Positions 61,092 through 64,000 of a stretch of DNA of 64,000 bases are shown here, one piece after another. Under the pieces are notes generated by a model that saw nothing but the letters and a program-made list of their open reading frames with translations, was not told where the DNA came from and did not search any database. Both the position numbers and the translations under genes were made by a program. Where the stretch lies: positions 1 through 64,000 of the forward strand of contig NZ_JANFNY010000007.1 in the NCBI RefSeq assembly GCF_024437745.1. Reading direction: 5' to 3'. The DNA comes from Roseomonas sp. GC11. GTDB taxonomy: Bacteria; Pseudomonadota; Alphaproteobacteria; Acetobacterales; Acetobacteraceae. How positions within the stretch are numbered: position 1 is the first letter of the stretch; every line of letters begins with the position of its first letter.

Positions 61092-62021
61092 TCACAGGCG
61101 GTGGATCGCGTCCGTCACCTTGAGCGGCCGGGGGATGACGCCGAAGCCATGCGCCTTGTCCGCCGCCTCCTGCCATTCGGCGATGGCCGCGTCGTCGATG
61201 GCGATGGCGCGGGTATCGTTCACCCGGTAAGCCCGCTCCAGCACCGGCACGGGTTGGCGCAGCAGGGTCGCGGTGGCGCGGGCATAGTCGGGGATATGGC
61301 CCTGGGCCCAGCTCCAGCCGCGCGCGACGCGCGCGGACAATTCGCGCAGCAGCGGCGCCTTCTCGCGCAGCGCCGTGTCATGCGCGGCGAGGAAGCTGGC
61401 GCTCGGCGTCAGGCCGCGTGCATCGGCCACCAGGCTGGCCTGGAACTCCAGGATCTCCAGCGAGGTGAACGGCTCCCAGATGGACCAGGCATCCACCGCG
61501 CCGCTGCGCAGCGCAAGCGCCGCATCAGCCGGCAGCAGCCAGGCGATATTCACCTCGCCCGGTGCGATGCCGTGCTTCTCCAGGATGCGCAGCAGGGAGT
61601 AATGCGTCCAGCCGCCGCGCGCGGCGGCGATGCGCCGGCCGCGCAGCCCGGCGGCATCGGCAATCCCCGCGCCCGGCCGCGCCACCACGGCCTGCGAGGC
61701 GCCATCCGACCGCGTCGCGCTGATCGCCTTGATCGGCGCGCCGGAGGAAAAGACGGAAAAAAAGTTCAGGTCACCCATCGAGCCGACATCGATGGCATAG
61801 GCGTTCAGCGCCTCCAGCAGAGGCTGCGCGGCGGGGAACTCGAACCATTCGATGCGGAAGGGCAGGTCCTGGATCTGCCCGGAGGCTTCCAGCAGCGAGC
61901 GCAGGCCGCCCCGCTGATTGGCAACGCGCAGCACCGGCGCCTGGGCGCGCAGCACCGCCGGTGTGGCGAGGAGCGCCGCGCCCCCCAGCAGGGCGCGGCG
62001 GGAGGTCGAGGAAAAGCTCAT
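61092..62021 (-). CDS. ABC transporter substrate-binding protein, SsuA/TauA-like
   Basis: A 309-residue periplasmic binding protein with leader SRRALLGGAALLATPAVLRAQ. The mature protein has YAIDVGSMGDLNFFS, LRGRRIAAARGGWTHYSLL and VDAWSIWEPFTSLEILEF, typical of SsuA/TauA-like proteins. The ATG overlaps the class II aldolase stop (ATGA). No cognate permease or ATPase is adjacent within the window. It is the last gene of an operon that begins outside the window. Confidence 0.87.
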   Translation of the reverse strand: MSFSSTSRRALLGGAALLATPAVLRAQAPVLRVANQRGGLRSLLEASGQIQDLPFRIEWFEFPAAQPLLEALNAYAIDVGSMGDLNFFSVFSSGAPIKAISATRSDGASQAVVARPGAGIADAAGLRGRRIAAARGGWTHYSLLRILEKHGIAPGEVNIAWLLPADAALALRSGAVDAWSIWEPFTSLEILEFQASLVADARGLTPSASFLAAHDTALREKAPLLRELSARVARGWSWAQGHIPDYARATATLLRQPVPVLERAYRVNDTRAIAIDDAAIAEWQEAADKAHGFGVIPRPLKVTDAIHRL

Positions 62022-62815
62022 TGCAGCAGCTCCGGCTCTTCGCGGATGATCTTGTCCCACAGCGGCTGGAAGCTCAGCAGCCCGCCCTTGGCGCTGCCCA
62101 CCTGCTGCGCCGTCAGCCGCGCGACTTCGGGGGCGATGGGCTGCGGCGTGCCGGCGGCCTCGGCCAGCAGCTGCGCCTGCGCCGCGTTGTTGAAGGCGAT
62201 GAACCACCAGGCGGCGGCCTCCACCGTCGGCCCGGCCGTGAGCAGGCCGTGATTCTTCAGGATGACCGCCTTGTGCGGGCCAAGGGCCTGGGCGATGCGG
62301 TCGCCCTCGGAGACTTCCAGCACGACGCCGGTGAAGTCGTCGAACAGCGCGTGGTCCTCGAAGAAGGCGCAGGAATCCTGGGTCAGCGGATCGAGCCTGC
62401 GGCCGAGCGCGGCCCAGGCCTTGCCGTGCAGCGAGTGGGTATGCGCCGCCGCCACCACGTCCGGCCGCGCCGCGTGGATGGCGGCATGAATGGCGAAGGC
62501 CGCGCGGTTCACCGGCCAGTCGCCTTCCACCACCTCGCCCTCATGGTTGACGAGAAGCAGGTCGGAGACACGGATCTGGCTGAAATGCTTGCCCAGCGGA
62601 TTGACCCAGAAATGATCCGGCCGCTCCGGATCGCGGGCGGTGACATGGCCGGCCAGGCCCTGGTCGAAGCCATAGCGGGCGAAGAGGCGGAAGGTGGCGG
62701 CAAGCCGCTGCTTGCGGTGCAGGCGCTCCTCCTCCGGGCCGCGCAGCGGCGGGCCATCGCGCAGCAGGCGCGGGAAGGACTCCGCCGAGAGGGTGGGGCT
62801 CAGGATGTGGTTCAT
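62018..62815 (-). CDS. Class II aldolase/adducin family protein
   Basis: A 265-residue zinc aldolase-fold protein. It has FDQGLAGHVTARDPERPDHFWVNP, the AAAHTHSLHGKAW metal site with two histidines, FFEDHALFDDF and KNHGLLTAGPTVEAA with the third histidine. Members include sugar-phosphate aldolases and decarboxylases. The start overlaps the AhpD-like stop (ATGA) and its own stop overlaps the binding-protein start, so all three are coupled. Confidence 0.88.
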   Translation of the reverse strand: MNHILSPTLSAESFPRLLRDGPPLRGPEEERLHRKQRLAATFRLFARYGFDQGLAGHVTARDPERPDHFWVNPLGKHFSQIRVSDLLLVNHEGEVVEGDWPVNRAAFAIHAAIHAARPDVVAAAHTHSLHGKAWAALGRRLDPLTQDSCAFFEDHALFDDFTGVVLEVSEGDRIAQALGPHKAVILKNHGLLTAGPTVEAAAWWFIAFNNAAQAQLLAEAAGTPQPIAPEVARLTAQQVGSAKGGLLSFQPLWDKIIREEPELLQ

Positions 62816-63441
62816 GGCGTCAGCTTCTCCAGCCCGGCGGGGCCGCGGTGCGCGGCATGGGCCTCGCGGTTCGGCACCACGCCCAGGGCGCTGTTGATGC
62901 GGTTGCTGAAATTGAAGTAAGCGGCGATGGCGGCGGCATCGAGGATGTCGATGTCCCGCAGCCCGGCGGCGCGCAGCGGGGCGAGGTCCGCCTCCTCCAG
63001 CGCGGCGGGGTCGCGGGTGATGCGCAGGGCATAGTCGGCCAGGGCGCGCTCGCGCGCGGAGAGCCCGGCATGGCGGTGGTTGACCGTCACCTGCGCCACC
63101 CAGAAGGCATCCCCGGTATGGCCCCGCAGCGCCGCGGCATGGCCCAGCACACAGGGCTGGCAACGATTTTCGCTGCTCACCACCAGGGCGATCAATTCCC
63201 GCTCGGCGGGGCTCAGGCCGCTCGCCGGATTCTGGTTGACGGCGCGGCTGAGGGCATCCTGCGCCAGCAGCACCTCCGGCCGGTGCAGCAGGGCCTTCTG
63301 GCCATTGCGCACATAGCCGAGGGCGGCCTCGGTGCGGGCCAGCAGGGCCTGCACCGCCTCGCCCTGTGGCGGCGGCGGCGGCAGGTCGAGCCAGGAGAGA
63401 GGGGCTTCGGCCGGCGGTGCGGCCTGATGCGTGTCAGGCAT
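62812..63441 (-). CDS. AhpD-like peroxidase-related protein (CMD family)
   Basis: A 209-residue protein of the carboxymuconolactone decarboxylase/AhpD family with the complete redox motif: Glu91, Cys94, Cys97 and His101 (ENRCQPCVLGH). The flanking helices SPAERELIALVVSSEN and LSARERALADYALRIT are typical of the peroxidase-related subgroup. It may remove peroxides or handle thiols. It lies 36 bp after the peptide-type binding-protein gene and overlaps the aldolase gene. Confidence 0.86.
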   Translation of the reverse strand: MPDTHQAAPPAEAPLSWLDLPPPPPQGEAVQALLARTEAALGYVRNGQKALLHRPEVLLAQDALSRAVNQNPASGLSPAERELIALVVSSENRCQPCVLGHAAALRGHTGDAFWVAQVTVNHRHAGLSARERALADYALRITRDPAALEEADLAPLRAAGLRDIDILDAAAIAAYFNFSNRINSALGVVPNREAHAAHRGPAGLEKLTP

Positions 63442-63477
63442 AGGACGTTTCCTTTTCTGGTGTCTGGCGCAGCGGAG

Positions 63478-64000
63478 TCACGGTGCCGGACGCACGGCGC
63501 TGGCCAGGGTCTGCTCGTCGGCGCGCGCCGCGTAGGTCAGGCCCTGGCGCGTCGCCCAGGCGTTCTGCAGCAGGAAAAGCGGCAGAATGCCGCGTTCGCG
63601 CGCCTCCAGCGCCACGGCCTCGCGCAGCAGCGCCTCACGCGCCGCATCGTCCAGCGTGCCGATGGCGCGCTCCGTCAGCGCATCCAGCTCCGGATTGGCG
63701 TAGCGGCTGAAATTCGCCGAGCCCCATCCTTTCTCGCGGTCATAGGTGCCGACGACATTGCGCAGCAGGTAGCTGGCCTCGCCCGTCGGGCTGCCCCAGC
63801 CGCCGAGGCGGAAGGCGAAATCCTGGTTGCGGCCACGCGTCACATAGGTGGCCCAGGGCAGGGCCTCGACCTCCGTGCGCACACCGATGCGGGTCCAGAA
63901 CTGCGCGACGGCCTGGGCCGTCTTCGCATCGCCCGGGTAGCGGTCATTGGGGGTCGAGAGGGTGAGGCGGAAGCCCTCCGGGAAGCCGGCCTCGGCCAGC
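63478..64000 (-). CDS. ABC transporter substrate-binding protein, SBP_bac_5 type (cut by window end)
   Basis: The C-terminal 170 or so residues of a peptide-type binding protein. The frame is open to the right edge, and an ATG at 63882 is internal because translation continues upstream into GFRLTLSTPNDRYPGD and VAQFWTRIGV, the family's usual strand and helix. Later it has RNVVGTYDREKGWGSANFSRYANPELD and ends shortly after WATRQGLTYAARADEQT. It is upstream of the AhpD-like, aldolase and SsuA-like genes on the same strand. Confidence 0.85.
   Translation of the reverse strand, partial: LAEAGFPEGFRLTLSTPNDRYPGDAKTAQAVAQFWTRIGVRTEVEALPWATYVTRGRNQDFAFRLGGWGSPTGEASYLLRNVVGTYDREKGWGSANFSRYANPELDALTERAIGTLDDAAREALLREAVALEARERGILPLFLLQNAWATRQGLTYAARADEQTLASAVRPAP

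Overview
The window is 64 kb of very GC-rich DNA with ATGA/GTGA gene overlaps, GTG starts, Tat-like signal peptides and many orphan Bug/TctC-type binding proteins. This looks like a soil or water alphaproteobacterium of the Acetobacteraceae, most like Roseomonas and relatives. There is no rRNA or other phylogenetic marker, so the taxon is an inference. I see no tRNA, rRNA, CRISPR array, transposase, phage gene or origin.

Almost the whole window is import plus catabolism of small organic compounds. (1) 0-4.8 kb: end of an acyl-CoA dehydrogenase, an SDR, a double-SDR fusion and a CMD-like protein (+), facing a Bug protein. (2) 4.9-9.7 kb: a luciferase-like (LLM) oxidoreductase pair, a divergent LysR, the relic of a Bug gene, then a Bug/SMP-30 pair, in DNA that looks less GC-rich. 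(3) 9.7-13.1 kb: a DapA-family lyase, a TetR, a lipoate ligase with an extra N-terminal domain and an NTF2-like protein. (4) 13.3-18.1 kb: a GntR regulator followed by Bug, Ldh_2 dehydrogenase, VOC dioxygenase and alpha/beta hydrolase. (5) 18.1-24.3 kb: a six-gene minus-strand operon joining a PotABCD-like ABC importer to ureidoglycolate lyase and PuuE allantoinase, with a second PuuE-like gene divergent. (6) 24.5-28.8 kb: an SsuABC-like importer with a TrzA/AtzB-type aminohydrolase. (7) 29.3-37.0 kb: a peptide-type binding protein facing a complete peptide ABC operon headed by an OsmC protein. (8) 37.1-40.8 kb: two Bug proteins, divergent from an NtaA-type monooxygenase. (9) 40.9-50.1 kb: an eight-gene minus-strand organosulfur-type operon (SsuC, SsuB, SsuA, SsuD-like, acetylpolyamine-type deacetylase, class III aminotransferase, peptide-type binding protein, DszC/SfnB-like flavoprotein), divergent from a flavoprotein/ferredoxin pair. 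(10) 52.5-60.6 kb: a seven-gene operon with the gene content of the Bacillus ytm and yxe S-substituted-cysteine salvage operons. (11) 61.1-64 kb: an ABC binding protein, class II aldolase, AhpD-like protein and a binding protein cut by the window end.

The most interesting candidates are the cysteine-conjugate salvage operon, with a fused permease-ATPase and an added Old Yellow Enzyme, and the sulfonate/deacetylase/aminotransferase operon. The PotABCD-ureide operon and several repeated palindromic words in promoter regions (TGACCG-NN-CGGTCA, TTCGAAA, AAATGCAC) follow. Five LLM flavin monooxygenases occur without any visible flavin reductase. All functions are read from sequence motifs and gene context; no database search was possible.
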